A stretch of DNA of 64,000 nt from assembly GCA_027579435.1 (NCBI GenBank), contig JANBPK010001486.1, forward strand, positions 1-64,000, read 5' to 3'. The stretch is from Candolleomyces eurysporus. Its lineage: Eukaryota > Basidiomycota > Agaricomycetes > Agaricales > Psathyrellaceae. The notes under the pieces were generated by a model. That model worked only from the letters and a program-made list of their open reading frames with translations, made no database searches and was not told the DNA's origin. The position numbers were made by a program, and so were the translations under genes. Below, piece after piece: positions 1 through 12,695 of this stretch. Position 1 is the stretch's first letter; each line of letters starts with the position of its first letter.

Positions 1-1290
1 CACCGCCGAAGCCGCAGCAATTCCAGGCTATGCCTCGGCCATCTCGAACCCCAACGCCCAACGCGCCATGTCCAATCCGGAGTGGCGTAAAGCCCACACC
101 TCCGTTTCGGCGGATTTTATAGAAGGGTATTATAAGAATTCGAGGTTGCACCATTTGTCGACGTGGAAATCAGAGCTGAAGGATTTGGTGCATGAGGCTC
201 AGGAGCGTGCAGAGGCCGGTGCTACTGGACGATCGGGAGGTGGTGGCGGTGATGGGCATGTTGGGAAAGTGGCGAGCGAGGCTGGGATTACTGGAGTTGC
301 ATCGGAGGGTGGAGGCGGTGGTGTTAGTATGCGAGGTGCAGAGCTCAACGCACCAAAGTCACCCTCGTCAAAATGGAAAGGCAAAGGGAAAGCGGTGGAT
401 GACCATGATCGGGTCATTATGCACTGCGATTTCGAATGTTTCTTTGTCTCGGCGGGGTCGGTTAGTCGGCCAGAGTTGAAGGGCAAGAGCCAGTGGTTGT
501 GTCATTCGCAAGGGGCGCATGGGGGGATGTCGAGTGAGATTACGAACTGTAGTTGCGAGCCAAGGACGTTTGGGCTGCGGAATGAATGAGGTGCGTCTCT
601 CTTTCTGCCTTGCCCGTTTTTGCCTAGATCTACTTAGACATGGTCCCTGCGACCTATTCAGCAAACGACGACCCCTTATTGGCCCAGGAGGCAAGGCGAC
701 GAGCGATGGCCAGGTTATTGGTGAATTTGCTTGGCGGCCCTTTAAGTCCTTCGACTTTGACCCCAAGGATTTACGAGGCACTGGACTGCAAGTGCAGAAG
801 CTCTAGCCAGCGGCTGCCGCATCAAATGCACCTGCTGGTCAAGCCTTGCTTGCGTTCAAGCCTCAAATCCAGCTCATCGGGATCTTCCAGTACAGTTGCA
901 ATGGCGTCGAAAGCGACCATCGCCGTGCAGCCACCATCGGAAGAGTCTGTCTCAGTGTCGAAGCAGGAGAATCCGTTCGACCTACCCTTGTTTTAGCAGA
1001 TTGATATGACGGTGTTTGAGTCGTTTACCCCTAACCTCAAGGAGGAACTCAAGAACCAATACAGTCTTCGCTCAGGATCGTCCTTCACGTCAAGGGGAGC
1101 AGAACCTGCGCCTCAATATGATTCTTCCGTCATTGCCCGCATATCTCCTAGGCACGGGTCTCCACCTAAACGCGCAACTTCCTCCAAAAACTGACCCGCC
1201 GCCGTCAACGCGTTCTCACCAACGAAAAGACGCAGTGCTCCGATGTTCCCGATGAAGAAAGAGTCCTTGAGTCTCAACGACTATGTTGAG
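1..1290 (+). pseudogene. Partial, decayed duplicate of REV1
   Basis: This segment is a diverged copy of the REV1 gene located at 8.3-12.6 kb. Positions 1-590 match about 9547-10140 (the region just after the Pro-rich linker, through the first catalytic motif). Positions 630-1260 match about 11220-11860 (little-finger and UBM region). The block between them, about 1.1 kb holding most of the palm and fingers including the SVDE catalytic motif, is missing. The reading frame is broken by small indels and stops, for example near 500-590 and at about 994. The copy enters the window already in mid-gene, so its 5' part is not visible. It cannot encode a working polymerase. The duplication continues into REV1 3' flank (see next entry), so it is a genomic DNA duplication and not a processed copy. 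Confidence 0.85.
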
Positions 1291-1309
1291 ATCGAGTGAC
1301 GCCAACAAC

Positions 1310-1530
1310 ACTCGTCCAGCGTCAATAAGCACCATCACCTACGACACCAAACCAGCTTTCAGCATTGCCCTTAGATATTATCTTTGAGTTGGGGACCTCT
1401 GAATTGGGTTTTTATTGCAAATATTAGTGATGCTGCGAATGATTCACTTGTTTCAATTACCACAGCAATGCTATGTATTCCTTGTGGTACATGTCCTTAG
1501 TCTGAATCTTTGAATCAATTGAACACACAG
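1310..1530 (+). repeat. Diverged duplicate of REV1 downstream flank
   Basis: Short blocks match the region downstream of the intact REV1. Positions 1315-1400 resemble 12815-12900, and 1440-1525 resemble about 13610-13690. The order is the same as in the other copy, with the sequence between the blocks lost. It shows that the REV1 duplication covered at least 4 kb of genomic DNA. Confidence 0.6.
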
Positions 1531-1591
1531 AAAGAACAAGGTAGTGGAATAGTATACAAGCATCACAAACAGAAAGTGAACAGAAGAGGAG

Positions 1592-4500
1592 TCATATGGT
1601 AAGTAGAAGTCTGTTGACATGAAATTTCAAAATGAAATCTAGGTTCAGTAAGTTGCAAGACAACATTGTGATCCTTGTTGAGAAACTTACAGTAGTTACA
1701 GGCCAAGGTGGAGATGTTTGATGTCCACTGGGAGGAGGGTCCTGGCATCTTAGGGGATTTAATAGAGCAAAGAAAAGAGGATGTTGAGATACTTACCTGA
1801 GCCAATCAGCACCATGATAGACTGCATTGGTGAGCTCCACTTTTGTGGTCTGGAGATTTCCAATGATGTGGCAAGTGCCATTGCGGTAGAGGCCATTCCG
1901 AAAATGGGGTGGAACCCAAAGTAGAAGGTTGCCTGAAGAAGTTTGGATCCAGCCATCATGATCCAGTGTCAAAGCTGGAATGGGATAGTGATGCAAAAAT
2001 AGAAAATCTGTGTAAAATAACAGGAAATTAGAGGTTGAAATGAGGGGAAACCAATGATGCTGTACCTTGATATATCAATTGAGCATGATAAATCTTCCCC
2101 ATTTGAAAGCTGCTGTCCCCTGAGCCTGATCCAATATAGTTGGTATCAGAGGATGAAGGAACAGATGTAACAGAGTTGGTATGCCCTTCTATTGGCTCTA
2201 AGAATAGGTGTCCTATTTGAGAGTCCCACAGCCTAATGGTCTTGTCATCTGAGCCTGAGACAATGTACTTGCCATCTGGAGAGAAGGCAACAGATCTGAC
2301 TGCATTGGTATGCCCTTCTATTGGCTCCAAGACTGGCTGTCCTGTTTGAGCATCCCACAGCCTGATGGTGTTGTCATATGAGCCTGAAACAATATACTTG
2401 CCATCAGGAGAGAAGGCAACAGATGTGACTGAGTCAGTATGCCCTTCTATTGGCTCCAAGGCTGGCTCTCCTGTTTGAGCATTCCACAGTTGAATGCTGC
2501 CATCCTCTAAGCCTGAGACCATATATTTGCTATCTGGAGAGAACACCACACATACTGGTCTCCATTGGCTAGGTATAATCAACATTTCCTGTCCTTGGGC
2601 CAAGTTATGGTGAATAATGGGAACTGAATCAAATCCTAGAAATGCCTGCACTGGCTGTTCTGTTGCAGCATGGAATGGTATTGCTGACAAATATAAATGG
2701 GGAGCACTATGGCTGATTGCTTGGTGAAAATTGTGTGCAAAGTCTCCAATACTATTTAGCAATGACCCCAGCTCAGTTGACATCAGTTTCTGCATAATCT
2801 GTCAATTCTCATACCACAGTTCGATTGATCATGTACTTACCTCGGAGATTTGCCAGAGTGTATTGTGGGCATATTTGACATTCTTCAACACACTCAGTGC
2901 TTCAAGCCAATACAAGACCTTCTTTGTCTTTGCAAATCCCAGCATTCTCTGCTGAAGAGGCTCAGTGACACCTGCATCAAGAACATGATTCCCCCATGTT
3001 GTGCATGCATAAGCCAGTTCAGATGCAAGTCTCAGAGGCTCAGGTTGGTTGTCATTGCTCTGATATGAGGTTTTAGCTCCTGAAATTCCAAAGCAAAGCA
3101 TGGAGTCCATGACAGCAAAGCACAATTCAGCTGTGGTAGAATGTGCAGCAATTTTGTTGATTGCCCATTTCTTGCCATGATGTTTTTCCAGTGTCAGGTG
3201 ATCAACAAAAGAGGCATGGAAAATTGAGATAAGAGCATCATCACAGTCCTCATCTGGAACTTGCACAACAGAATGAAGGGACTTGAAAGCTTCTCGGATC
3301 ACTAGGGTATCTGTGCTGAGCAACCTGGCATAGTCCTTGACTGAAATAGGCCTTTCGGCTGTGACAAGTAGTGACAGACAGGAGTGTATCATATCTGCCT
3401 CCTCTTTCTCCAGATCACTGAATGCTTCAGCCAGGATTGTGCTGTATAGGGTTTCAATGCCAGAAAGCTGGACATTTGAAGAGGGTTTGCCCAGTTCCTG
3501 AAACCTCTTCAAGCTATTCCCTGAGTATGTTGCAATATATGTGACCATGGTGGCTGCAACAATAAACAGTGCTCCACAGTTATCAGCAATGATTTGGATC
3601 TCTGGAGGCGGCCAGTTTGACCCTGCCTGATAATGTTTATACACCCTTGAGATGTGTTTAAACTGGTCTTTCAAGTAGAGCAGTATATCAGCTTTGACAA
3701 TGCTAGCTTCAATGTCATGGAGACGAAGCCACCCATGTTGGGTGGATGTTTCAAAGGACTCCCGAAGAGAGATCTCGGGACGGCTAGTAAGGAAGAATTT
3801 GAGTGGGATGGTTGGTTTCTGCGACAAAATTGCCACAATGAAGAGCCTGACAGCATCCTTGTTCTCGCACTCATCGAGGGCGTCTACACCAAGCACAAGG
3901 GGTTCATCAGCTGCAAAGGTCCTCTCGGCAGGCTGGAGAATGAGTTTTCTGTACTGGTCATTCAAATCCATCTTTGTTGGATTTCTGCAGGCCCTATCGG
4001 ACTCGAGAATTTTCTCGAGGGCGTCGCCAAATTTGGGTCGTTCCTCTGCCAAAATCCTCGCAAGAGTGGGGATGATGAGGTACACATCCTTCTTATCGAG
4101 TTCTTTGAGCGTACAGAAGAAGCTCGCACCCAGAAGTCCCCGGTCGTTGAGCTGGGAGCAAAACGTCTTTGACACTGTGGTCTTTCCCGTCCCCGCGAGC
4201 CCGCTAAGCCAAAACAGATGAGGAGAACGAAGGTCCTTTGCCCATACGAGCAACATGGCCAACAGAGATATCCTGGAACCAGGTGTGCATCCAGAGCCTC
4301 GTTGTGCGTTGCTAAACTCTGCCCCTTCCACTCCACCTAGTTTCTCGAATGTGTCTGATTTCGTTGGCTAAGTAATGTCATCAATGGGAATCAAGTCATG
4401 TAAACTTACTGGACCTCTTCATTGACAGGACGGCCTCTTCGATATTGCACATGGCCCCAGTGTGGTCCTCAATTACTATTTACACCCTTGAGAAAAGGAA

Positions 4501-5773
4501 GCAGGTAGGAAGGGAGCCAGACGTACTCTCGATTCGTTCCTTCAACCAGTCAACCCCTCTAACAATCTGAAGGGTCTGCGTCATATTCTCGATGGTCACG
4601 TCAAACTGTACAGCTGTGAGCCACTGTCAGGAATATGAACCCAAACAAGCTCACCATTGCTATCTCGATGGCAAACCTAATTTCCTGCGTAAGCTTCAAT
4701 ACCTCTTGCTTATCCTGGTCCGTAAGCAAGGCTCGATCAACCCTTGATCTGTTCGGATCAACCTTGGCTTGAAGGATCTCCTTTTTCTCCTCCAAAGTGC
4801 TAGTCATTCCAGCATGCATTTAGTACGTCAACGTTAAAAGTGACCAAACCATCCTCACCGTGACAGTCCACTGAAGCGATCCTTGACCCCTTGCTGGACA
4901 TCGGGCGGACTAGCGTCTATGACTAGCGACAACGCCTCCATTCTCTTGAGAAGTGCGTCGAATTCTTCATGGTTCTCGCCATATGCCTACTCGTAGATTG
5001 GTAAGGAGGACCGCATCTCGTAGAGAAGGACTCACATCAATCGTATTGCAAATGGCCAACAGGGCCCGAGCAGTACTCTTCAATGGGGGAAAAACATCCG
5101 ATATCTCGGCGATCCTCCGAAGGGTGGTCTTGACGCCTTCGTAGATCTTGCTGCCACGCCTCGCTGGGCGATGTTCGACGTGANGGGGGACAGTGGTGAT
5201 GCTCGTTTGCCCCGTGAGACGTCGCAGCGGCGGGGCTGTTCGATTGAATGGGAAGATCGAAGGGATCGGCCTCAACGACCGTCGTGCCGAAGGCTTGGCT
5301 TGGATCATCGGCATAAGCTGTATTTATCTGCGGCTCTCCCTGTCCTCGAGACCTCGCTAAGCGCTCGCTCGGAGAGAATGTATTAGAGACCCGCGATGCG
5401 CCGTCGTGATCCAAGGCGGAAGTGGAGAGTATGCCTTCGGTGTGTGCTGGTAGGAAAGGTACAGCTTCCGAAGAACTGGCTTGGATCGCCTGACTGGAAT
5501 GATCTTGAGGAAGCTGGCGACCGATCTCCATGTCGATGTTATCCTGATGGCTTTGAATTTCACCGCGATTGGTGCCTTCGGTCGGTGGGTCGGGTGTAGG
5601 GACATCGTGGCTGGCTTTTGATCTGGCTCCTGTAACGTTGGGATGAGAGGAGAGGCGAGAATGAGAGGGAGAGCGTGTGCGCGAACCGAAATGCTCTTTG
5701 AAGAATTTCTTGGGACGTTCCAAGAACTGCTTCGCTTCATCCTNGGGGACGAGGCCTTTTTNGGGGGGTCCAT
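1592..5773 (-). CDS. NACHT-WD40 STAND (NLR-like) protein
   Basis: This is a multi-exon STAND signal-transduction NTPase, an architecture expanded in Agaricomycetes and linked in other fungi to non-self recognition. The start chosen is the ATG at 5773. From it, dropping the Ns at 5762, 5744 and 5184 gives one open frame into the conserved N-terminal helical region (VFPPLKSTARALLA near 5.1 kb). The NACHT exon is 4331-2829 with Walker A (GLAGTGKTT), Walker B (VLGVDALDEC) and a FFLTSRPE sensor motif. After a short intron, the exon 2795-2028 carries four WD40 blades, the last degenerate. An exon at about 2000-1799 has the usual post-propeller segment (DHDGWI, LLLWVPP). Four blades are fewer than the seven of a full propeller. 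The 3' end is uncertain: the stop at 1592 is the first in frame after the last intron I could place. Ligand and partner are unknown. Confidence 0.75.
2150..2560 (-). repeat. Tandem 129-bp WD40-coding repeats
   Basis: The WD40 exon holds DNA-level tandem repeats with a 129-bp (43-codon) period. The same block (tatgcccttctattggctc on the plus strand) recurs at about 2180, 2309 and 2438, with near-identical flanking sequence. High nucleotide identity between blades points to recent duplication or gene conversion. Confidence 0.85.
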
Positions 5774-8297
5774 ATCTCCAGTGATACGAATTAAAGTTGA
5801 AGGGGATTGTGAACGAGCTTGGTGGATGGTGGAAGTAGTAGTCGAAGAGAGTAACTGCGATCCCGCTCGAGACCGTTTTGGGAACACCAGGTTCACGTGG
5901 TGATGTGCTGTGAAGGACTCGAGCACTGCCTCGGGCGTCTAAAATTCGCAAGTAGAATAAGTGTCTCTAAACGAAACGAACGACGAACTACGTCTGCCTT
6001 CTCGATTATCACAAATGACTACGCAATCCAAAGTCCATGTTGGTAGACAAAAGACGCCGCGTTGAGCCTCCTTGTCAACGAAATCGCCTCCTCCACTGTA
6101 CATCTTTTCCTCATGCACTGAGAGGCGTACATTCTTTGAGTGAAAATGTCGTAAAGAAATGGAAGGATAAATTTGCGTCATAGTTACTCAACAAAAGAAC
6201 TCAGAACGGGAAACCCATGAAGCGAAAGCCAAGAAGATGAAGCTGCAGATAATCAAGCAAAGTGAACAGTCCTCGAAGTAACCGGTCGTTGTCACCAAGG
6301 GTGTACATGACGAGGAAATAAACCCGAGAGAAAGGGAAGGGTGCGAAAGAGAGCGATAAAGATCAGCTGAGATTATGAGGAGAGGAGAGATATTGAAACG
6401 GGAAGAATCATGAGGGCAGAGAGAGCAGACTCCCGGGAGTAGGAGGAGCACGACGCGAGTCGGTCGGCGGTGAAGGAAGAGAGGGAGAAATCCAGACTTC
6501 TGAACATATCCTCTTCGGTAAAAAAAAAAGCCACAGGCCGAACACCCGGACCTACGACGCTCCAAGACGCTTCCTGGTGGTCCCTAGCCATGCGCCTTCT
6601 ATCGCCCGTCTGCTCCCTTCCGGGTTCAATTAATCCGGACCACGTTCCGCTTGAGCAGCGGCACCCGCCCCGCACTAATCAAACCCATCGCAAGCACTAC
6701 CCACGCACCTCCAACCGCAATCCTAGTAGGCAGGCAACAATATTGTAGCAAGAAACACGCTTGCTTGTTCCGGTGACTTTGATCGCGGCGGACTCGACTA
6801 GGTGGCGAGTGAAGCGCGGTGAGGTGCCTTGCAGGATGCAGTGTGTACTATTCATGAATGCTGGGCATAGTCGTCCCCCGCACATCTTCGAGGTAGATGT
6901 TTAAGCAGCCCGATTTTGCTGGGTCCGAGGGAGGGGAATGGGAAATTAGCGACGTGCGTGGAAGAAACCGAGTGAAGGAAATCAGGGGTACATACCATTT
7001 CTCGCCAGAAGAATCAACCCATCTGTCTTTGTACTCACCGACTCTACCAGCAACTCTTTCGTCCACAGCGTAACGTTCGCTTGGCCATTTACTGACTATG
7101 TGCCTAATGTTGGCTGGGTGACGATGAAGCTGAAGTGGCTCAGAGGTAGTTTCGTATGGCGTTTCCTGGTAATTGGTTGACTGAGTGGATCGAACGCCGT
7201 CGAGGACGGTCAGCCATATCCAGATGGCGAATGGCAAGAGGTCGAGCGTCCAAAGCGTGGCAGTATGGTCGTCGATGGTGGTCGAAATCGCCATCAGCGG
7301 TAAGCAAGCAGGTACGAGGGGCGAGGCAGGTGCAATCGCGATTGTAGGTGGTCGGTCGAGGGCGGTTCAGCGAGAGACCATAAGTCAAGGCAGGAGAAGA
7401 ACCATGGAGAGATCGTCAGCCAACCATCGGGACCCACCAGCGACACGCAACGCGCAGCCCTCATTCTGACTCTTGCCGTCGTGAAAGACAAAGAAACATG
7501 CGGAAGTCAGACGCATCCACCAGTCGGAGCACCACATCGAGGACTTGCACCTCCCGGATAAGTGACTGTGAGGTTCAAGTGGGATTTTCGCCTTTCCACG
7601 GCAGTCAACCTTTCCAAGATCTGCACTCTAATTTGACGGCCTTCGACGTCTCTCCAATCGTATTCATAAGAACCTGGACGGTGGGGACCCCAAATATCGG
7701 CTTATTCGACGGGCAGTGCCCCCTCGCAGGATTGGCTATTTGCTTTGGAATTCAAGTCGGGTACAACCTCCTTGCCCTTGGGGGCGTCCTGAATCCTGAT
7801 CTTTAGGAACCACCCTCTGCAGTGGCCCCCAATTTCGATACGCCGTCATTCGCGACCTCGCTTGCGGATCTCCGGGCACAGAGATGGCACTAAGCATTCC
7901 GCGATTTGTTCATTTCGTGCGGGAGTAAACCCCTAGTGCGTGTTTTTGGGAGGATGGGTACGGTTGGCAATGTATGGACTCTGATCTGGGTTGTTGTAGT
8001 TTGGGATAATTTGGTGGTGGATGCGTGGGCGAGGGAGGGTCTGATGGAGAGCGTGTCCTTCAAGGAGCATGTTAGACCTGTGAATATTGAATCTTGGGGA
8101 GTATTACAGCACCACGATGACGCGACGTCATTTCAGCCCCTATTACGCGCCCGTGGGAATGTTTTGGGGGCGGAGTCAGTTGGGTCGGCGCACCCACGTC
8201 GTTCCCGACTCTCACCCTTCCACCCACGACGACGCTGGGTTAGGCCCAGGTCTTGCAATGATACTTTTTCGTCGTGCTCAATCATAGCGCGTAGAAA
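5774..8297. other. Intergenic, about 2.5 kb between NACHT-WD40 and REV1
   Basis: No gene is well supported here. It holds the divergent 5' regions of the NACHT-WD40 gene (-) and REV1 (+), pyrimidine/purine-skewed stretches around 6.3-6.5 kb, and one weak candidate gene listed separately. Confidence 0.5.
6852..7294 (-). CDS. Unrecognised small hypothetical protein
   Basis: An ATG at 7294 opens a frame with a hydrophobic N-terminal stretch (LLPFAIWIWLTVL), compatible with a signal anchor. This is followed by a charged region (KWPSERYAVDERVAGRVGEY). A possible intron (donor gtatgt near 6996, acceptor near 6914) would join it to a short basic tail ending at 6852. No family is recognised and no homologous copy exists in the window. 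It could be chance coding in an intergenic region. Confidence 0.25.
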
Positions 8298-11200
8298 TTG
8301 GTCTCCACCAATAATAGCAATACCAATGCCAATCTTCAAGGTCACGTCCAAGCCCATGCCCAAGACGGCTCGACGCAAGCCCGAAACCCAGATGGCGCCG
8401 ACCGGGATATCGAAATAGCAGATTCTCAAGAATCCGAAGAATTTCTGGAACCACCGCCTCCAGCTCAACCGCGCCGCTCACCAAGCCCAAGTCACGCTAC
8501 TACTGCTCCGTCTAGATCGAGCTTGAAGAGGAAACATTCGCAGACGCAAGATGAGGATGATACATCCGGTGTCGAAAGCTTTGGGAGTTTAGGCTTAGGG
8601 GGAAGCATAGGGTCTACTTCTGGTGCCAGCGGAAGTGGAAGTGCTGGAGGCTCGGCAGGAATAGCGGGAGGAGCAGAGGAAGTGGACGAAGCAGTCTATG
8701 GCGCTTCGCGATTCGGCAATTTCGGAGAGTACATGCGTCGGAAGAGGGCCAAGCTGCAGATTCAGAACGCCGATATTGTTGGTTCTCAGCAGGGTGAAGG
8801 AACAGAAGGAGGGAGTCGGATTTTCAAGGGTTTGTCGATTTATGTGAGTTGTTTCTTTCTCCTTTATCTTTCGAGGACTGTTCTGAATGAAAGCATTTGT
8901 AGATCAACGGATGGACGCAGCCATCTGTACAGGATCTGAGAAAGCTCATTGTTGAGCATGGTGGAGTGTTCCAACCCTATCTCGATAAGAAGGGTCTAGT
9001 GTGAGTTCCCCTCTCTCGCATTCAACAATCCGAATCCTTGAACTCATCGTGATGATGCTAGCACACATATCATCACCTGCTCTCTAACGCCAGCCAAGAT
9101 TCGAGAGTTCAAGAACATGAAGGTCGTCCGTCCGGAATGGCTTCTAGAGAGCATCAACGCCGGCACTCTCCTCCCATGGAGAGACTTTCAATATATTCCC
9201 GACGAACGTCAGGAAAGTTCGCAGGGGAGCAAGCCGAGGCAGCACCAGGCCTCTTTGGCCACTACAAAGCACTCGAAATCGCAACCCCAGCTCAAGCCTG
9301 CTAAAACCGCTGTAGTAGCTTCCACGGCTGGCTCTCGCCTTCCTCCCCGTCCTCCCCCTCCGCCTGCTAAACCCATTATACTACCTTCCCAATCTGCTAC
9401 TGTCCTTGGCCCTCCTCGCCCTCCCGCNCCTCCTCCTGCTATTNCAGCTCCCGCTCCTCCTGTCCTAGCACCAGCACCCAAACCAGCACCCGCTCCTGCT
9501 GCACCCCGCCCCGCCGCCTTCGACCCCCTGTACACCACCGACCCCAAAACCACCGCCGAAGCCGCAGCAATTCCAGGCTATGCCTCGGCCATCTCGAACC
9601 CCAACGCCCAACGCGCCATGTCCAATCCGGAGTGGCGTAAAGCCCACACCTCTGTTTCGGCGGATTTTATAGAAGGGTATTATAAGAATTCGAGGTTGCA
9701 CCATTTGTCGACGTGGAAATCGGAGCTGAAGGATTTGGTGCATGAGGCTCAGGAGCGTGCAGAGGCCGGTGCTACTGGACGATCCGCAGGTAGTGGCGGT
9801 GATGGGCATGTTGGGAAAGTGGCAAGCGAGGTTGGGATTACTGGAGCTGCATCGGAGGGCGGAGGCGGTGGTGTTAGTATGCGAGGTGCAGAGCTCAACG
9901 CGCCAAAGTCACCCTCGTCAAAGTGGAAAGGCAAAGGGAAAGCGGTGGATGACCATGATCGGGTCATTATGCACTGCGATTTCGATTGTTTCTTTGTCTC
10001 GGCGGGGTTGGTTAGTAGGCCAGAGTTGAAGGGCAAGCCAGTGGTTGTGTGTCATTCGCAAGGGGGCCAAGGAGGCATGTCGAGTACGAGTGAGATTGCA
10101 AGCTGTAGTTATGAGGCGAGGAAGTTTGGATTGAGAAATGGGATGAGGTGCGGTTCTATTTCAGTATTGTTTGTTTCTTGGCTCGAATCAGTGGCTGATG
10201 GAGGTTCCGTACAGCCTCCAGCAAGGACGGAAGTTGTGTCCTGACTTGATCACGATACCGTATGAATTCGACAAGTAACTATCGTTTTTCTTTAACAGCT
10301 CCTTGACCGTCACTGACGTTCTATCCTGCTATCAGGTACAAAGAATTTTCTTTGAAATTCTACACTGTGTTGATGTCGCATGCGGACGACCTGCAAGCCG
10401 TCTCAGTCGACGAGGCTTTAATCGACGTCACCGACATCGTTTCGCAGCTCCGCCAACGAGCAGCGTCCGAAGGATCCCAATACGACCCAGCCAAAGACTA
10501 CGCAGAGTCTATTCGAGCTGAAGTTCGGAAAGCTACGAGTTGCGAGAGTATGTGTGCCTTCCTTCTTTTTTGCCCAAATAACTGAGACTCTCTTCCTTGT
10601 TTTAGTTAGTATCGGCATCTCGCACAACATCCTTCTCGCCAGATTAGCCACACGCAAAGCCAAGCCAGGTGGATCCTTCCACCTCTTACCCGAAGACGTC
10701 CCAGCGTTCCTCGCACCCCTCGATATATCCGACCTCCATGGATTTGGGAGGCAGGCTAAGCAGAAGGCGCTCGAGAAACTGGGCACTATCAAGTTGGGGG
10801 AACTCGTTAAGAAGAGCAAAGCTCAGCTTGTTGAGGCGCTGGGGAAGGCAACTGGGGAGACGTTGTATAATGGGTTGAGGGGCGTTGATGATAAACAGCT
10901 TGAGAGCGATAAACCGAGGAAATCAGTTTCATGCGAGATTAACGTGAGTTTCTGTCTCCCTTTACCTCGTCCCAGACTACTTGACTGATGCGGCTTTTGC
11001 AGTACGGCATTCGGTTTGAGAATAACGACCAGGCAGAGCAGTTCATCTATCAGATGGCTGCGGAGGTCAAGAAGAGGCTTGATGCCATTGACATGGTTGG
11101 ACGTTCGATCACCTTGAAGATTATGAAGAGGGACGCCGCGGCTCCTGCTGAACCCGCCAAGGTCAAACCAAGTCAACCCAGTTACATTACTTCCAGTATG

Positions 11201-12605
11201 ACTAATGTTCGATTTGTAGTTCCTTGGACATGGTCCCTGCGACCTATTCAGTAAACAAGGACCTCTGATCGGGCCAGGAGGCAAGGCGACGAGTGATGAC
11301 CAGGTCATTGGTGAATTCGCTTGGCGGCTTCTCAAGTCCTTCGACTTTGACCCTAGGGATCTACGAGGCATTGGATTGCAAGTACAGAAGCTCGAGTCAG
11401 CAACCGCCGCATCAAACGCGCCAGTTGGTCAAGCCTTGCTTCCGTTCAAGCCTGTCCAAGACAAATCTCGCTCATCGGGCTCTTCCAGTACAGTTGCAAT
11501 GACGTCGAAAGTGATGATCGCTGCGCAGCCACCATCGGAAGAGTCTATCTCAGTGTCGAAGCAGGAGGATCCGTTCGACCTGCCCTCGTTTTCGCAGGTC
11601 GATATGACAGTATTTGAGTCATTGCCCCCTGACCTCAAGGAGGAGCTCAAGAACCAATACAGCCTTCGCTCAGGATCGCTCTTCACATCAGGGGGAGCAG
11701 GGCCTGCGCCTAAACCTGGTCCTTCCGTCGTTGCCCGTACATCTTCCGGACCTGGATCTCCACCTAAACGGGCACCTTCCTTCAACAACCGACCCGCCGC
11801 TGTCAACGCGCTTTCACCGACGAAACGACGCAGTGCGCCAATGTTCCCAACGAAGAAAGAATCCAACTTCAAACGGATCACCCAACAACTCGCACCCAAG
11901 TCTGGAGCCTCCATCTCGCCGCAGAAGAGCATGCTATATGCTTTGCTGGGGAAGAAATCACCCAAAAAGACGACACGGGTTTCTGAAGCCAAGCTACGCG
12001 AGTTGGGTATCGATCCAGACGTTTTTGAAGCGCTACCGAAGCAAGTGCAGGACGAACAATTGGTTCGAGCTAGGATTCTCAAAGACAAGGGTAGCTTACC
12101 CGAACCGCCTTCCCAAAAAGTCGTCTTGAAACCCAAGAAACCGACGTTGCCGCCTGGGTTCGTGCTTTACAGGGCTCCGCCGCCGAGAGCCGTGTACCGG
12201 GAGCGACCGGTACTTAGGCAGCAGGGGAAGTCGAGGAGGGAGAAGTTGGCGTTTACGGAAGCGGATGAAGTGCAGAATGTTTTGGAGAAGTGGGTTGCTG
12301 CGTATAAGCATTGGGCGCCGAGGGAGAAGGACGTGGAGTACCTGTCCAAGTTCTTGTTGCAGTCCGTAGACGGCGAGAAGTCGTCCGATGGGGGGATGGT
12401 GAACGCTATTGCGGTGATGAAGTGGTGGCTGGTTCTTTTGAGGAGGTTTTGGCCGGGTTCTGAGTATGTTGCAGATGAGGATGAGCCGGAGTTGACACAG
12501 ACGGATAGTGTGGGACAGGCGTGGTGGGACGCGTTTAGGAAGGTGAAAGGGCAGATGGACATTGTAGCAAGAAAGAAGTTTGGGGGGTCGCTTTCGCTAA
12601 AGTGA
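8298..12605 (+). CDS. REV1: REV1, Y-family translesion DNA polymerase (deoxycytidyl transferase)
   Basis: REV1 inserts dCMP opposite abasic and damaged template bases and scaffolds the polymerase zeta complex in the nucleus. Visible in order: a Ser/acidic N-terminus; a BRCT domain (about 8830-9190, TPAKIREFKN and VRPEWLLESI); a Pro/Ala linker with two in-frame Ns; the REV1 motif ahead of the palm (SRLHHLSTWK); the first catalytic motif (HCDFDCFFVS); SYEARKFG; a second catalytic motif (QAVSVDEALIDVT); a little finger; a ubiquitin-binding motif (LPPDLKEELKNQ); and the REV1 C-terminal interaction domain (VLEKWVAAYKHW). At least six introns are placed by this homology. The first in-frame codon of the open block is TTG, just after a stop/acceptor-like tag at 8292. 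The true ATG is therefore probably in an upstream exon I could not place. A broken copy lies at position 1. Confidence 0.92.
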
Positions 12606-12695
12606 GGTAGGCTGGAGCGCAAAGCGGTGGTCAACCGGAAGCGTTGCGCTGTGGCCATCAGGCGACCCAATTATTGTCGTCCTGATTCGGAATTT

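Noticed and set aside
9209..9809. Gly-rich minus-strand ORFs opposite the REV1 Pro-rich linker
   Set aside because: They are antisense readings of Pro/Ala codons; REV1 motifs on the plus strand are decisive.
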